Made by a program: the position numbers and the translations under genes
DNA from: Psychrobacter sp. 5A.1
Lineage (GTDB): Bacteria; Pseudomonadota; Gammaproteobacteria; Pseudomonadales; Moraxellaceae
DNA length: 43,277 bases
NCBI RefSeq assembly: GCF_030407455.1
Contig: NZ_JASDDJ010000026.1
Location: 1-43,277, forward strand
Direction of reading: 5' to 3'
The notes under the pieces: model-generated
Told to the model about the DNA's origin: nothing
The model's database searches: none
Seen by the model: only the letters and a program-made list of their open reading frames with translations
In this document: positions 1 to 8,735 of the stretch, piece after piece
Layout: each line of letters begins with the position of its first letter
How positions within the stretch are numbered: the first letter of the stretch is position 1

Positions 1-1
1 T

Positions 2-802
2 AATATATTTTTTGAAAGTGGTTTTAAACCCTTCTTAATAGTAAATCCCTCAGTAGGTGAAGTTGTAGGAGATACAGAGCATTTTCTACAGTATATTAGT
101 AAGCTAGAAAACTCAATGTATAAACCTGCTTTCCATTATTCTGATAATGCAGAATATATCTTGGAATGTATCCATAAGTATGAATTAGAGGAGTCTATGA
201 TTATTGGTCTAGATGACTTCACCAAAGAAGATAGTCTGATTGAGCTTTGTAGTAATAATAGTGTAAGTCATATCATGCTATTAGAGCCTCACAGATATAG
301 GTCTCTAGATAGAAAGATTAAAGATTTAAATAAGATTTATATTAGATTAGATGATCTTTTTGAACGTCAACAAAAAAATGCAGACTATCTAGAAATTCCT
401 GCTCACAAATTTTCTGAAGAGCACCTGTACTATAGAGAAGACCGATACCAAGGGTTTGGCGACTTTACAGTTTTATCTAAGGATTATCTTGAAGGTGGAA
501 GTGTACCAAGAGCTGTTGTTATCAATCTGACTTACATTAATGAAGAGATGAATGATCAAATTTGGATAAGACATTTTACTTCTGATACAAACGACTCTAT
601 TTCTAATGTACAAGGGAAGTTTGCCGAAGCTACTAAAAAATCTGTTAGATTCTGTGACGAGTTACCTCTAAAAAATTCAGGTACAGAGGAGCTTAAAAAA
701 TACTATGAAGAGTTGAAATATCCTGGCCTTGGTACTGTAAAAAAAATAACTATCAAAAATCATCTGCTAGTCGTTAAAAGTTATTTAGACAAAATATTAT
801 GA
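2..802 (+). CDS. sce7725 family protein, 3' portion (5' end outside window)
   Basis: The reading frame is open from base 2, so the gene runs in from the left edge; the first internal ATG at 116 is probably not the start because the upstream frame reads sensibly (SGFKPFLIVNPSVGE). Motifs that recall the sce7725 family are an early PFLIVNPSVGE segment, a central HLYYREDRYQGFGDF segment followed by acidic and glycine residues, RHFTSD, and a C-terminal YPGLGTVKK. The family is known mainly from annotation; its members often sit beside sce7726 or toxin-like genes, and no biochemical role is established to my knowledge. The stop overlaps the next gene by four bases (ATGA), so the two are very likely co-translated. 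The region is AT-rich compared with the core genes from 2.3 kb on, suggesting acquisition by transfer. The family name comes from recalled motif similarity, not a search. Confidence 0.65.
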   Translation, partial: NIFFESGFKPFLIVNPSVGEVVGDTEHFLQYISKLENSMYKPAFHYSDNAEYILECIHKYELEESMIIGLDDFTKEDSLIELCSNNSVSHIMLLEPHRYRSLDRKIKDLNKIYIRLDDLFERQQKNADYLEIPAHKFSEEHLYYREDRYQGFGDFTVLSKDYLEGGSVPRAVVINLTYINEEMNDQIWIRHFTSDTNDSISNVQGKFAEATKKSVRFCDELPLKNSGTEELKKYYEELKYPGLGTVKKITIKNHLLVVKSYLDKIL

Positions 803-1815
803 ATAGTATATGTGAAAGTTGCTTCGAAGATAAAGAACTAAAGGGTTTTATTCTTTCTCAAGGTGAGTGTGGAGTATGTTGTTTTTGTAGCGTTAACGAC
901 AAAAAGATAATAAAAGTTGATGAGTTGTTAGATTTTTTCAATGAACTTTTAGGTAATTTTGAGACGCATCCTGATGGTGTTGGGCTCTTAAGTCTTATTC
1001 AGGGTGATTGGAGCTTATTCCGTAATAATGAGACGGGTATTAAGTTTCTCAATATAGTTATTGATAAATTAGGAATAAATTTTGTTCATGCAGATGTTCT
1101 GGTTAAGTATAGTCAGGAAATTTTAGACAACGTAAATTACTGGTTCGATTTGAAAGAACAGCTCAAATGGGAAAAGAGATATTTTATAGATGTAAACTAT
1201 CTAACAGATGAGTTAGGTTGGGATGGTTTTTTTGAGAGCAAATTTGTAGTGAGTAAGGATGATGTCTTATATAGAGCTAGATTGCATCATAATACAAACG
1301 ATGAGGGGTTTTCTCCTGAGGAAATGTTCTGCCCACCTAAAGAACTTAGTACAGCTGGTCGCGCTAATCCTATGGGTATTCCTTACCTGTATTTATCAGA
1401 CCATCCAGAAACTATATTATATGAGATTAGATCTACGTATTTAGATGAGGTTTCTGTAGGTAAGTTCTCAGTCAAAAATGATTTAAATAAGGATGTGCTA
1501 ATTTCTGACTTTACTGAGGTTTCTACAATATATCATCCAAATGAAGTAAATAAAAAAATCAAATCTAGACTGTTAAGAAGACATATTAGTAGAGATTTAT
1601 CTCAGCCTCTCAGGAGATATGACTCAGAATTAGATTACATACCTACACAATTTATCTGTGAGTTTATTAAAGTTTATACAGGTGTTGAAGGGTTGAAATT
1701 TACTAGCTCACTACATAATGTTGGTAATAACTATGTAATTTTCGATCAAAAACTATTTGACTGTTTTGAAGTCAATAAGGTAAATATCTCAAAGGTTAAA
1801 ATCAGCTATAGCTGA
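799..1815 (+). CDS. Zinc-ribbon / RES-domain protein (HEPN/RES N-terminal type)
   Basis: A protein of 338 residues. The N-terminus has two CxxC-type pairs (CESC at residues 5-8 and a GVCCFC cluster near 25-30), resembling the zinc-binding HEPN/RES N-terminal domain. The C-terminal half is a RES domain: LYRARLHH (R159), then a GRANP...YLYLS block (188-200) and a conserved acidic residue near E209. RES domains are known NAD+-consuming toxins in RES-Xre modules such as MbcT/MbcA, so NAD+ depletion is the likely activity; here no Xre-type antitoxin is visible and the partner is the overlapping sce7725 gene. The ATG start at 799 overlaps the upstream stop. The last codons and stop lie inside a perfect palindrome. 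Family assignment is good; role in defence or growth arrest is inferred. Confidence 0.75.
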   Translation: MNSICESCFEDKELKGFILSQGECGVCCFCSVNDKKIIKVDELLDFFNELLGNFETHPDGVGLLSLIQGDWSLFRNNETGIKFLNIVIDKLGINFVHADVLVKYSQEILDNVNYWFDLKEQLKWEKRYFIDVNYLTDELGWDGFFESKFVVSKDDVLYRARLHHNTNDEGFSPEEMFCPPKELSTAGRANPMGIPYLYLSDHPETILYEIRSTYLDEVSVGKFSVKNDLNKDVLISDFTEVSTIYHPNEVNKKIKSRLLRRHISRDLSQPLRRYDSELDYIPTQFICEFIKVYTGVEGLKFTSSLHNVGNNYVIFDQKLFDCFEVNKVNISKVKISYS

Positions 1816-1822
1816 TTTTAAC
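1795..1822 (+). terminator. 28-bp perfect palindrome spanning the RES gene stop
   Basis: GTTAAAATCAGCT, a two-base centre AT, then its exact reverse complement. The stop codon TGA (1813-1815) lies in the right arm. Flanking A and T runs inside the arms make it a plausible bidirectional rho-independent terminator, although the T tract is within the stem rather than after it. Confidence 0.55.
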
Positions 1823-2321
1823 TAAAGTAAGTATTATTTTTTGAAAGTTATATTCCATCATTTTTTTCATTTTACTGCTTGATGAAAAAAACTCATCTGA
1901 CTCTTCGTGATAATGGTGCTGTGTAGTTTCGTCACTCAGATCTATCCGCACAAGATGCAATCCAAAGTTAGTTATCATTCAATAGCCGCCTTGAGGCGCG
2001 GTTTAGCCCTGACAGTAGCGGCTATCCTGCTTGAATAGGCGTGTTGCGAAGGCTAGGTTTTGGGGCAGTCTCGTGACCAAACAGGAATGCCCCAAACCGT
2101 TGCCGCGCCACGCCTAGATAAACAGATAATAGCGGATGGCAGGATTGGCTACTACTCCCCTCAACGCTAACCCAACTGTTAACCCACCTTTCTAGTATTT
2201 CACCGCCTCAATCACACTTTACCCACATCGCATATCGATACAACCACCATAAAGCGATTGGCGGCTATAGCATTCATGTTGTACCCTAAACCATTATTTT
2301 TTTTACTTTAGGAGAGTGCCA
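1823..2321. other. Non-coding region with nested inverted repeats
   Basis: About 500 bases without a convincing gene. From 1981 to 2116 there are three inverted-repeat pairs: ATAGCCGC (1982-1989) with GCGGCTAT (2018-2025); TAGGCGTG (2036-2043) with CACGCCTA (2109-2116); and, nested in the second, TTTGGGGCA (2059-2067) with TGCCCCAAA (2088-2096). This part is much more GC-rich than the upstream genes. It could be a structured RNA, a recombination site or a decayed element; none can be decided from sequence alone. The remainder (2117-2300) shows nothing recognisable. Confidence 0.5.
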
Positions 2322-3479
2322 ATGTCGTACAACTTTGATGAAATAATCGACAGACGGAATACAGGGTCGCTCAAATGGCACTATACCGATGACACGATTG
2401 CGCTATGGGTCGCGGATATGGATTTTAAGGCTGCTGAGCCTATCTTAAACGCGATTGAGCAAGTCGTGCAGCATGGCATATTGGGCTATACCAATCCTAC
2501 CGAGGCTTTGTATGACTCGATTATTGGCTGGCATGGCCGTCGTTATGACTTGTGGTTAGATAAGCAGGATATTTTATTTTCCCCTGGTGTCGTGCCGAGC
2601 TTGGTGTTGATGATGAATGTCTTTACCGAAGTAGGCGACGCGGTACTGGTCAATGATCCTATTTATACACCGTTTATGACCAAGGTTGAGCAAAATGGCC
2701 GCAAGCTTGTGCTCTCTGCATTACAGGAAATCGAGGGCAAGTATCATCTAGACTTGGCTGATATCGAAGCCAAAATAATTGAACATGACGTTAAGCTTTA
2801 TCTGCTCTGTAATCCGCACAATCCGGGTGGGCGTGTGTGGACGAAAGACGAGCTTGAAGCGCTGCTTGCGATTTGTAAAAAGCACAATGTGGCGATTGTC
2901 AGTGATGAGATTCATCAAGATTTGATCTTGACTGGTCACACGTTTATACCGTTTCTAACGCTAGCAAAAGGCTACGAACACAATGTCGTAAGCCTGACCT
3001 CGATGACCAAAACCTTTAACATCGCTGGTATCAAAGGCTCAATGATATTTGCTAAAGATGCCGCATTAATCAAAAAAATCAGTCAGCAGCAGCACTTAAA
3101 TGATGAGTACGAGCTAAATTTATTTGCGTATACGGCCATGCGTGTGGCTTATGAGCAAGGCGGTGAGTGGTTGGCGCAGGCGCTTGCTTATATCGACGCC
3201 AATATTGATGTAACGGTGCAGTTTTTAGAAGCGCATTTGCCGAAGATTAAAATTATGCGCCCAGAAGCCTCGTATTTAATTTGGGTAGATTGCTCAGCGT
3301 ATGCTGAAGACGATCAAGCACTGTATGACACCCTTCGAGCTGCCAAGGTTGAGTTGAGTGCGGGATTCAAATATGGCAATGAAGGACATCTTAAAATGCG
3401 TATTAATGTCGCATGCCCTAGAGCATTGCTATTAGAAGGGTTGACTCGTATGCATGCAGCATTGGGTGATGCTACGTAG
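2322..3479 (+). CDS. PatB/MalY-type PLP-dependent C-S lyase (cystathionine beta-lyase-like aminotransferase)
   Basis: A fold-type I PLP enzyme of 385 residues, the usual length for the PatB/MalY family, which cleaves C-S bonds of cystathionine and related cysteine conjugates in the cytosol. The N-terminus is typical (FDEIIDRRNTGSLKW, then WVADMDF). CNPHNPGG and SDEIHQDL are the cofactor-binding motifs, and the Schiff-base lysine is in SMTKTFNIAG (about K230). A GTG at 2316 would add two residues; the ATG at 2322 is preferred because AGGAG lies about seven bases upstream. The gene stands alone, downstream of the structured region and upstream of guaA. Substrate is not certain; aminotransferase activity is the alternative. 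Confidence 0.85.
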   Translation: MSYNFDEIIDRRNTGSLKWHYTDDTIALWVADMDFKAAEPILNAIEQVVQHGILGYTNPTEALYDSIIGWHGRRYDLWLDKQDILFSPGVVPSLVLMMNVFTEVGDAVLVNDPIYTPFMTKVEQNGRKLVLSALQEIEGKYHLDLADIEAKIIEHDVKLYLLCNPHNPGGRVWTKDELEALLAICKKHNVAIVSDEIHQDLILTGHTFIPFLTLAKGYEHNVVSLTSMTKTFNIAGIKGSMIFAKDAALIKKISQQQHLNDEYELNLFAYTAMRVAYEQGGEWLAQALAYIDANIDVTVQFLEAHLPKIKIMRPEASYLIWVDCSAYAEDDQALYDTLRAAKVELSAGFKYGNEGHLKMRINVACPRALLLEGLTRMHAALGDAT

Positions 3480-3570
3480 TAAGTGCAGTAAGCGGTAGGG
3501 GTCTTTGCTAAATGGAGAGGCGGATAGTCTGTTTGTCACTGGGCTTATGATTGGGCTTACTGTCTCTTCT

Positions 3571-3624
3571 GTTCTTATTTTTAGCCCATTTAGACGACTA
3601 TCAAGTGAATTGAAGGCAGGCTCT
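3571..3624 (-). repeat. Decayed half of the 170-bp MITE-like repeat
   Basis: The stretch from TTTTTAGCCCATTTAGA to GAATTGAAGGCAGGCTCTA matches one terminal half of the repeat described at 6830-6999 (as read in the reverse-oriented copies), with substitutions in the terminal motif. The other half is absent. It sits in the leader region of guaA. Confidence 0.6.
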
Positions 3625-3720
3625 AATAATAATCGTGAATAATTCATCATCTAATAGCCAATAGAGGGCGTAAACTTGTTAAAATAGGGCACCAATTTAT
3701 CTATTGATGGACATCGATTT

Positions 3721-5316
3721 ATGACCACAACTGCTGCCACTCCTACCATTAAAGAAGACCGCATCTTAATCCTCGATTTTGGCTCGCAATATAGCCAGCT
3801 GATCGCCCGCCGTGTGCGCGATTCTGGGGTGTTTTGTGAGATGTTCCCTTATGACATCGACGCTCAGCGCATCATCGATTTTGGCGCAAAAGGCGTCATC
3901 CTATCGGGTGGCCCTGAGAGCGTGCATGCTGAAAACAGCCCACGTATCAACGACGCTGTATTCGATTTGGGCGTACCAGTATTGGGTATTTGCTACGGTA
4001 TGCAAGCGATGGCAGATCGTTTCGGCGGGCAGGTTCATGCCAGTGATATTCACGAGTTTGGCGCAGCGACTATCAACATCAATGGCACGTCTACTTTGAT
4101 CGATGGTATCGAAGACGCAGCTGGCACGCTCAATGTCTGGATGAGTCATGGCGATAAAGTGATTGAAGCACCTGAAGGCTTCGATATCGTTGCCAGTACG
4201 CCAAGTTGCCCGATTGCGATTATGGCCAATGATGACAAGCAATATTACGGTCTACAGTTCCATCCAGAAGTGACGCATACCTTACAAGGTCAGGCGTTGC
4301 TAGGTCGTTTCGTCCATGAAATATGTGAGTGTGCAGGCAACTGGACGCCAGACAACATCGCTGAGATGCGTATCGCACAATTAAAAGAGCAAATCGGTGA
4401 CAAGCAAGTATTGCTAGGTCTGTCAGGCGGTGTTGATAGCTCAGTGGTAGCAGCGTTATTGCACAAAGCCATTGGCGATCAGCTTACCTGCGTATTTGTG
4501 GACAACGGCTTACTTCGTTTGAACGAAGGCGACCAAGTGATGCAAATCTTTGCAGAAAACATGGGCGTAAAAGTGATCCGTGTTGATGCAGAAGACTTAT
4601 TCTTAAACGCATTAGCAGGTGAGTCTGATCCAGAGAAGAAACGTAAAATCATTGGTAAAACGTTCATCGACGTATTCGCTGATAGCGCGCGTCAAGTGAG
4701 CGAGCAGAGCGATGGTAAAGTCGTTGAATTCTTAGCACAGGGTACGATTTACCCAGACGTTATCGAATCTGCTAAGTCGCATCAAGGCAAAGCTCACGTG
4801 ATTAAGAGCCATCATAATGTTGGCGGTTTGCCAGACGACTTAGCATTCAAGCTGATTGAGCCGTTACGTGATTTGTTCAAAGATGAAGTGCGTAAACTGG
4901 GTATTACTTTGGGTCTACCAGCTAAAATGATCTATCGTCATCCGTTCCCAGGTCCAGGTTTGGGCGTGCGTATCCTTGGTGAAGTGAAAAAAGAATATGC
5001 GGATATCTTGCGTTTGGCTGATGCTATCTTTATGGCAGAGCTAGAAAAATCAGGCTGGTACGATAAGACTGCACAAGCATTTGCTGTATTCCAACCCATC
5101 AAATCTGTCGGCGTGGTCGGCGATGGCCGCCGCTATGCGTGGGTAATCGCGCTACGTGCGGTTGAGACGGTAGACTTTATGACGGCACGCTTTGCGCATC
5201 TGCCGTATGATTTGATCGAGACGGTATCAAACCGCATCATGAATGAAATCGCGGAAGTATCTCGCGTGACTTATGATGTTTCGAGTAAGCCGCCTGCAAC
5301 GATTGAGTGGGAATAA
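3721..5316 (+). CDS. guaA: GMP synthase (glutamine-hydrolysing)
   Basis: Converts XMP to GMP using ATP and glutamine, the last step of guanine nucleotide synthesis; cytosolic. The 531-residue length is normal. An N-terminal class I glutamine amidotransferase domain has ILDFGSQY, the nucleophile in GICYGMQ (C91) and FHPEV (H181, E183). The ATP pyrophosphatase P-loop is LSGGVDSS (about 234-241). The C-terminal dimerisation domain ends in the characteristic KPPATIEWE. It is monocistronic here, with guaB absent, and is followed by a strong terminator. The upstream region contains a half-copy of the MITE-like repeat. Confidence 0.98.
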   Translation: MTTTAATPTIKEDRILILDFGSQYSQLIARRVRDSGVFCEMFPYDIDAQRIIDFGAKGVILSGGPESVHAENSPRINDAVFDLGVPVLGICYGMQAMADRFGGQVHASDIHEFGAATININGTSTLIDGIEDAAGTLNVWMSHGDKVIEAPEGFDIVASTPSCPIAIMANDDKQYYGLQFHPEVTHTLQGQALLGRFVHEICECAGNWTPDNIAEMRIAQLKEQIGDKQVLLGLSGGVDSSVVAALLHKAIGDQLTCVFVDNGLLRLNEGDQVMQIFAENMGVKVIRVDAEDLFLNALAGESDPEKKRKIIGKTFIDVFADSARQVSEQSDGKVVEFLAQGTIYPDVIESAKSHQGKAHVIKSHHNVGGLPDDLAFKLIEPLRDLFKDEVRKLGITLGLPAKMIYRHPFPGPGLGVRILGEVKKEYADILRLADAIFMAELEKSGWYDKTAQAFAVFQPIKSVGVVGDGRRYAWVIALRAVETVDFMTARFAHLPYDLIETVSNRIMNEIAEVSRVTYDVSSKPPATIEWE

Positions 5317-5343
5317 TTCTTCCTTAAGTAGCGCTGTTAGTCA

Positions 5344-5376
5344 TAAAAAAAGCCCACGATAGCGTGGGCTTTTTTA
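5344..5376 (+). terminator. Rho-independent terminator of guaA
   Basis: AAAAAAAGCCCACG, loop ATAG, CGTGGGCT and a run of six T: an eight-base GC-rich stem about 30 bases after the guaA stop. The A run on the left side makes it usable in both directions. Confidence 0.9.
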
Positions 5377-5604
5377 TGTTTATCATCTTTTCACTGATAA
5401 CTTATATAGATTGGTAAGTTGGGAATATTACCTAACTCTCTTTTATCTAACTCATTGAATTAGGATGTTCAACGTAAATTTCTAAGACTAAGACTTACTA
5501 GACTAAATTGGCTAATAAGAAAAGGCAATTTCGGTACTATTGTATTGAAGAGAAGCCAGTACAATTAGTTCTGGCTTGCCATTAAAAGTAAGATTATTTT
5601 ATCC

Positions 5605-5730
5605 TCATTTGGAGGATTTACTTGGCTTTACAGATGGAGTATTTCCTGGAGTATTTTTATTATCACGTCGACGTTGATCTGGCTTCCCAGTCGACTTAGC
5701 AATTGGTTTCGGTCCTGGCTTCAAACTCAT
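5605..5730 (-). CDS. Small basic proline-rich peptide (41 aa), hypothetical
   Basis: Encodes 41 residues beginning MSLKPGPKPIAKSTGKP and ending KPSKSSK; about one third of residues are Lys or Arg, and Pro, Ser and Gly make up most of the rest, with no hydrophobic core. AAAGGA lies about seven bases before the ATG, a good ribosome site. The KPGPKP start is loosely reminiscent of AT-hook or ribosome-associated tails, but no family is recognised. It is the only sensible frame in the 740 bases between the guaA terminator and the next gene. It could be a genuine small protein or chance. Confidence 0.45.
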   Translation of the reverse strand: MSLKPGPKPIAKSTGKPDQRRRDNKNTPGNTPSVKPSKSSK

Positions 5731-5935
5731 GATTTAATCCTTTAATTTAGAGAGGTTATTCCTCATCTATGAAATAAGGTCTTCGTCAGTAAAATTCAAT
5801 ATATAATTAAGAAAATATAAAAAATTATAAGTAACATTATTAGAATTATCAATAATATCCGTAAAGAGGCAGTTACTGGCGGTTACGACTGAGTGAGAGT
5901 AAGATTCTAGATAATACTTAGCTTCAAATGATAAA

Positions 5936-5966
5936 AAAGCACTCAACTTAGTTGGGTGTTTTTTTT
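5936..5966 (+). terminator. Orphan rho-independent terminator
   Basis: GCACTCAAC (5939-5947), loop TTA, GTTGGGTGT (5951-5959) with two G-T wobbles, then a run of seven or eight T. It is correctly oriented for a plus-strand transcript, but no plus-strand gene precedes it after the guaA terminator, so it may close a small RNA. Confidence 0.7.
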
Positions 5967-6119
5967 GGTTTGAATAAACAGGCAACTAAGAAGGCTTTAG
6001 TTTTTTATTGAACATTTGTCTTTATTGTCTATAATGTAGTCAACTTTAATTGGCTATTGATTATTGAAGTCGAAATAAGACAACTAGCCGTTCAGTATTT
6101 AGTAAAACTAAGGGATAAG

Positions 6120-6806
6120 ATGCTTTGTAATAATTGTGATCAAGAAAACTCAAGTGACGCAGGATTTTGCTCAAAATGTGGACAGCAGCTATCTAATAAT
6201 CAAGCACAAACACCACCACCGCTCACTGCCGTAAATATCTCAAAAGATGCGCAAAGCTCACAAAACACAGTATCTTCTGACTCTGAGACAGCGGATACTT
6301 TACTGGCGGCCTTCGTCGGTGAAAAGTATGACAGTTTTTACCGTGATAAATGGTTTAAGGACAGTGAGCCACGCTTAGACGTCAATAATGATGGTTCGAG
6401 CATTCATAGTTTTAATGTTGCTGGACTCCTCTTGGGAGCATCTTGGTTGTGTTATCGCAAGATGTACCTAGTAGCCCTATGTATTGTAATTGGTATCAAT
6501 GCAGTCGATTTGATTTTGATGTATATGCTCGGTATGGAAACGTATAGCTCTATAGGTCAAACCAGTTTTTTTATCGCATGGGCAGTATTAACAGGTATGT
6601 TAGGTAATTATTTTTACTTTAGTCACAGTGTCAAAAATATAAAAAAAATCATGGATAATAACGTAGATCCAGCTATGGCTGAACAGGAATTAGTGGAAAA
6701 GGGTGGTACGACATGGGTTGGCGCAATTGTGGGTAGTATATTGACGGTATTGCTATCAATGGGCATGTCCTACTTGTTTGCCCCTGATTGGTTTTGGTTG
6801 GTGTAG
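6120..6806 (+). CDS. Zinc-ribbon plus DUF2628 membrane protein
   Basis: A protein of 228 residues. The N-terminal zinc ribbon has C3, C6, C17 and C20 (CNNC and CSKC), followed by a Gln/Ser/Thr-rich linker. The region from about residue 75 (YRDKWF, then SFNVAGLLLGASWLCYRKMY) matches the DUF2628 pattern, with three or four hydrophobic segments, so it is an inner-membrane protein with a cytosolic zinc finger. An upstream TTG at 6057 extends the frame, but ATG 6120 is chosen because AAGGGA precedes it and the zinc ribbon begins directly there. Function is unknown; neighbours give no clue. Confidence 0.75.
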   Translation: MLCNNCDQENSSDAGFCSKCGQQLSNNQAQTPPPLTAVNISKDAQSSQNTVSSDSETADTLLAAFVGEKYDSFYRDKWFKDSEPRLDVNNDGSSIHSFNVAGLLLGASWLCYRKMYLVALCIVIGINAVDLILMYMLGMETYSSIGQTSFFIAWAVLTGMLGNYFYFSHSVKNIKKIMDNNVDPAMAEQELVEKGGTTWVGAIVGSILTVLLSMGMSYLFAPDWFWLV

Positions 6807-6829
6807 CTTGTCTGATATAGATAGTGCTA

Positions 6830-6999
6830 GGGCGTGTCCTCAATTCAATCGATAGTTATCTAAATGGGTTAAAAATGGCTAAATCTTGCCAAACGGCGTC
6901 AAATAGCTGACTAATATCTCGATATTATCTGCGCTATTTTCCTTGTTTGACTGCAATTTATCTCATTTTTATCACCATTTTTAAAATGAGGACACGCCC
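6830..6999 (+). mobile_element. 170-bp MITE-like element, copy 1
   Basis: Terminal inverted repeats GGGCGTGTCCTCA and TGAGGACACGCCC, flanked on both sides by TA (6828-6829 and 7000-7001). The body is an imperfect full-length palindrome centred on ATATCTCGATATT, with no coding capacity. This copy is read as forward orientation (CCTCAATTCAA end first). Confidence 0.9.
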
Positions 7000-7021
7000 T
7001 AAATTAAAAAATGGATAATTA

Positions 7022-7852
7022 ATGATGGAAGCGTTAACACAAGCATTCGATTTGGAACTAACGGACAAAGATCATGGGCAAGGCTGGGCCTTTGGTCGCC
7101 CAGTCGGCATCACCACGGATCAATGGCCACGAAGTAGAATAAATGGTCTACCAATGGCGCACTTATGGACGATATTAGTGCCTGAAGCGTATCGTGTAAA
7201 AGGTAACGATCTGGTGGCAATCTCTTTTTTTCAAGCGGATGATCATGTTGAAGATAGGGTGGGCGGTGTTGAAGATATGATTACTAACCTCACTGAGGTG
7301 AATCATACAGACGCTGAGAATTTTTGGGCGTCACTGAGTCGCTATGCTAACCATCGTCACCCTCAAGATATTTATCTTGAAGATATTTATCTTGAAGATA
7401 TTATTGGTGGTGGCTGGGCATTGATTTGGTTAACCAAGGAGGAGTTTGAAGGTGAAGCGACAGCACTGCCTAATAAAGAAGATGGTGTTTATCCAGACTA
7501 TGAGATTGAGGAGTGGAGTAGCACTTGCTTTGTCAAAGATGAACCCGCTCAGTTTATTCAGCACGTTGTCCGAATAGATGATCCTAATGTCGGAAAAATG
7601 CTTGATGAGTGGACAGAGGAAGGTGATGAAAATGCTTATATTCCGATGTTTTCTGAAAAAGGTGAGAGGTTAGGGCTTGATCGGTTTCATGCAAAAACCC
7701 ATTTTGGTGGTACGGCCAATCCCATGCAAGCGATGCCAGAATTTAGTCCTTTTTATATTGAGTTTGAAGAAGAGTTTGGTGATGCCAATATGGGCGGTGG
7801 TAATGGGCAAATCGATTTGCTGAATGATCAGTTTGACTGGGCGTGTGGCTAG
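7022..7852 (+). CDS. Hypothetical acidic protein, YwqG/DUF1963-like C-terminus
   Basis: A soluble acidic protein of 276 residues without signal peptide or membrane segments. I do not recognise it firmly. The C-terminal arrangement (FGGTANPMQ, then an FYIEFEEEFGDANMGGGNG stretch and a FDWACG end) is reminiscent of DUF1963/YwqG proteins, which have an FGG-P-Q motif and a W-C end, but this is a weak match. An in-frame tandem duplication (DIYLE twice, about residues 116-125) looks recent. ATG codons at 7022 and 7025 are both possible; the ribosome site is weak. The start lies 21 bases after MITE copy 1, so its native leader has probably been displaced. Confidence 0.6.
   Translation: MMEALTQAFDLELTDKDHGQGWAFGRPVGITTDQWPRSRINGLPMAHLWTILVPEAYRVKGNDLVAISFFQADDHVEDRVGGVEDMITNLTEVNHTDAENFWASLSRYANHRHPQDIYLEDIYLEDIIGGGWALIWLTKEEFEGEATALPNKEDGVYPDYEIEEWSSTCFVKDEPAQFIQHVVRIDDPNVGKMLDEWTEEGDENAYIPMFSEKGERLGLDRFHAKTHFGGTANPMQAMPEFSPFYIEFEEEFGDANMGGGNGQIDLLNDQFDWACG
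7366..7402 (+). repeat. 15-bp tandem duplication inside a coding region
   Basis: AGATATTTATCTTGA occurs twice back to back (7366-7380, 7381-7395) and is followed by a partial third copy. It is in frame and encodes a repeated DIYLE. Confidence 0.9.
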
Positions 7853-7986
7853 TTGTTGGTAACGTAGAAATGATTGCGTTTGATCGTAAGTCATTCGCTC
7901 CATATTAATTTCATCTTTATTTCATCTTACTTATAACAGACTCACGCTAAGATATTAGCAATATTCAAACCCAGTGTGAGACTGTT

Positions 7987-8685
7987 ATGACACCAAAAAA
8001 CAAAAAATACGTCACATATCTTGTCCTATTTATTCTCTCAGTAAGCTTAATTAACTCTCCCTATTTTGGTGCTTTTGGACCGACTTTAAGTCTGCTGACT
8101 CTGCTATTTTTTCTCATTGCTGGGTTACTATTCTCGGTTTTAAATATATTTAGCAGAGGGTATAAAAAGCTATCTTCTTATATGCCATTAGTGATATTTC
8201 CCATAGTTACTGTGACTGCACTTTATCTTTCAGCAATCGGTATGGGCAATCAAGCGCATTTTTTGCTGAATAAAAGCAATTTACAAGCCATAGATACCCT
8301 CAGCCAAGAAGCTAATATCTATGAGATGAGTGATATGCGTCGGCACCACAAAATGCTCAATGACCAACTTATCTCTAATGATGATAAATATAAGACCGAA
8401 AAAGAAATAGCGACTGCTTATGCTGGAACGATTATGGCAGATAATTTAGATACAAGAAAAGTTGCTAAATTACGTAAGAAGCTGGATCGCTCAGGTATCG
8501 TTCATATGGCTAGAGAAGATGGTTATCTGGTGCTAACAATGGGTGGGTTTTTGGATAATGAGTTTGGCTACTTAAAAGCACCAAATGATGATATCGAAGT
8601 TGGCTACATGATACCGCCTTATGGACTTACGGTAATATCTCTAACGGAGCTGCATGATGGTTGGTATTTTTATTATACGACGTGA
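7987..8685 (+). CDS. Membrane protein of unknown function
   Basis: A protein of 232 residues. The first 90 residues hold three hydrophobic segments (about 10-30, 33-52 and 63-82), followed by a soluble domain of about 140 residues with a KAPNDDIEVGYMIPPYG stretch near the end. No family is recognised. Start at ATG 7987, with no strong ribosome site visible. Monocistronic, with a shared terminator downstream. Confidence 0.6.
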   Translation: MTPKNKKYVTYLVLFILSVSLINSPYFGAFGPTLSLLTLLFFLIAGLLFSVLNIFSRGYKKLSSYMPLVIFPIVTVTALYLSAIGMGNQAHFLLNKSNLQAIDTLSQEANIYEMSDMRRHHKMLNDQLISNDDKYKTEKEIATAYAGTIMADNLDTRKVAKLRKKLDRSGIVHMAREDGYLVLTMGGFLDNEFGYLKAPNDDIEVGYMIPPYGLTVISLTELHDGWYFYYTT

Positions 8686-8735
8686 TCTTGTTTTCAAGTG
8701 CTGCATAAGCGTTAAAAATATCGTAAATATTTACT

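Noticed and set aside
1981..2116. Possible integron attC site
   Set aside because: The nested inverted repeats lack the RYYYAAC and GTTRRRY core sites and no integrase or cassette array is present.
5767..5985. Open frame of 72 codons on the minus strand
   Set aside because: Its 5' end lies across the orphan terminator hairpin and T run, the composition is that of random AT-rich DNA, and no ribosome site is visible.
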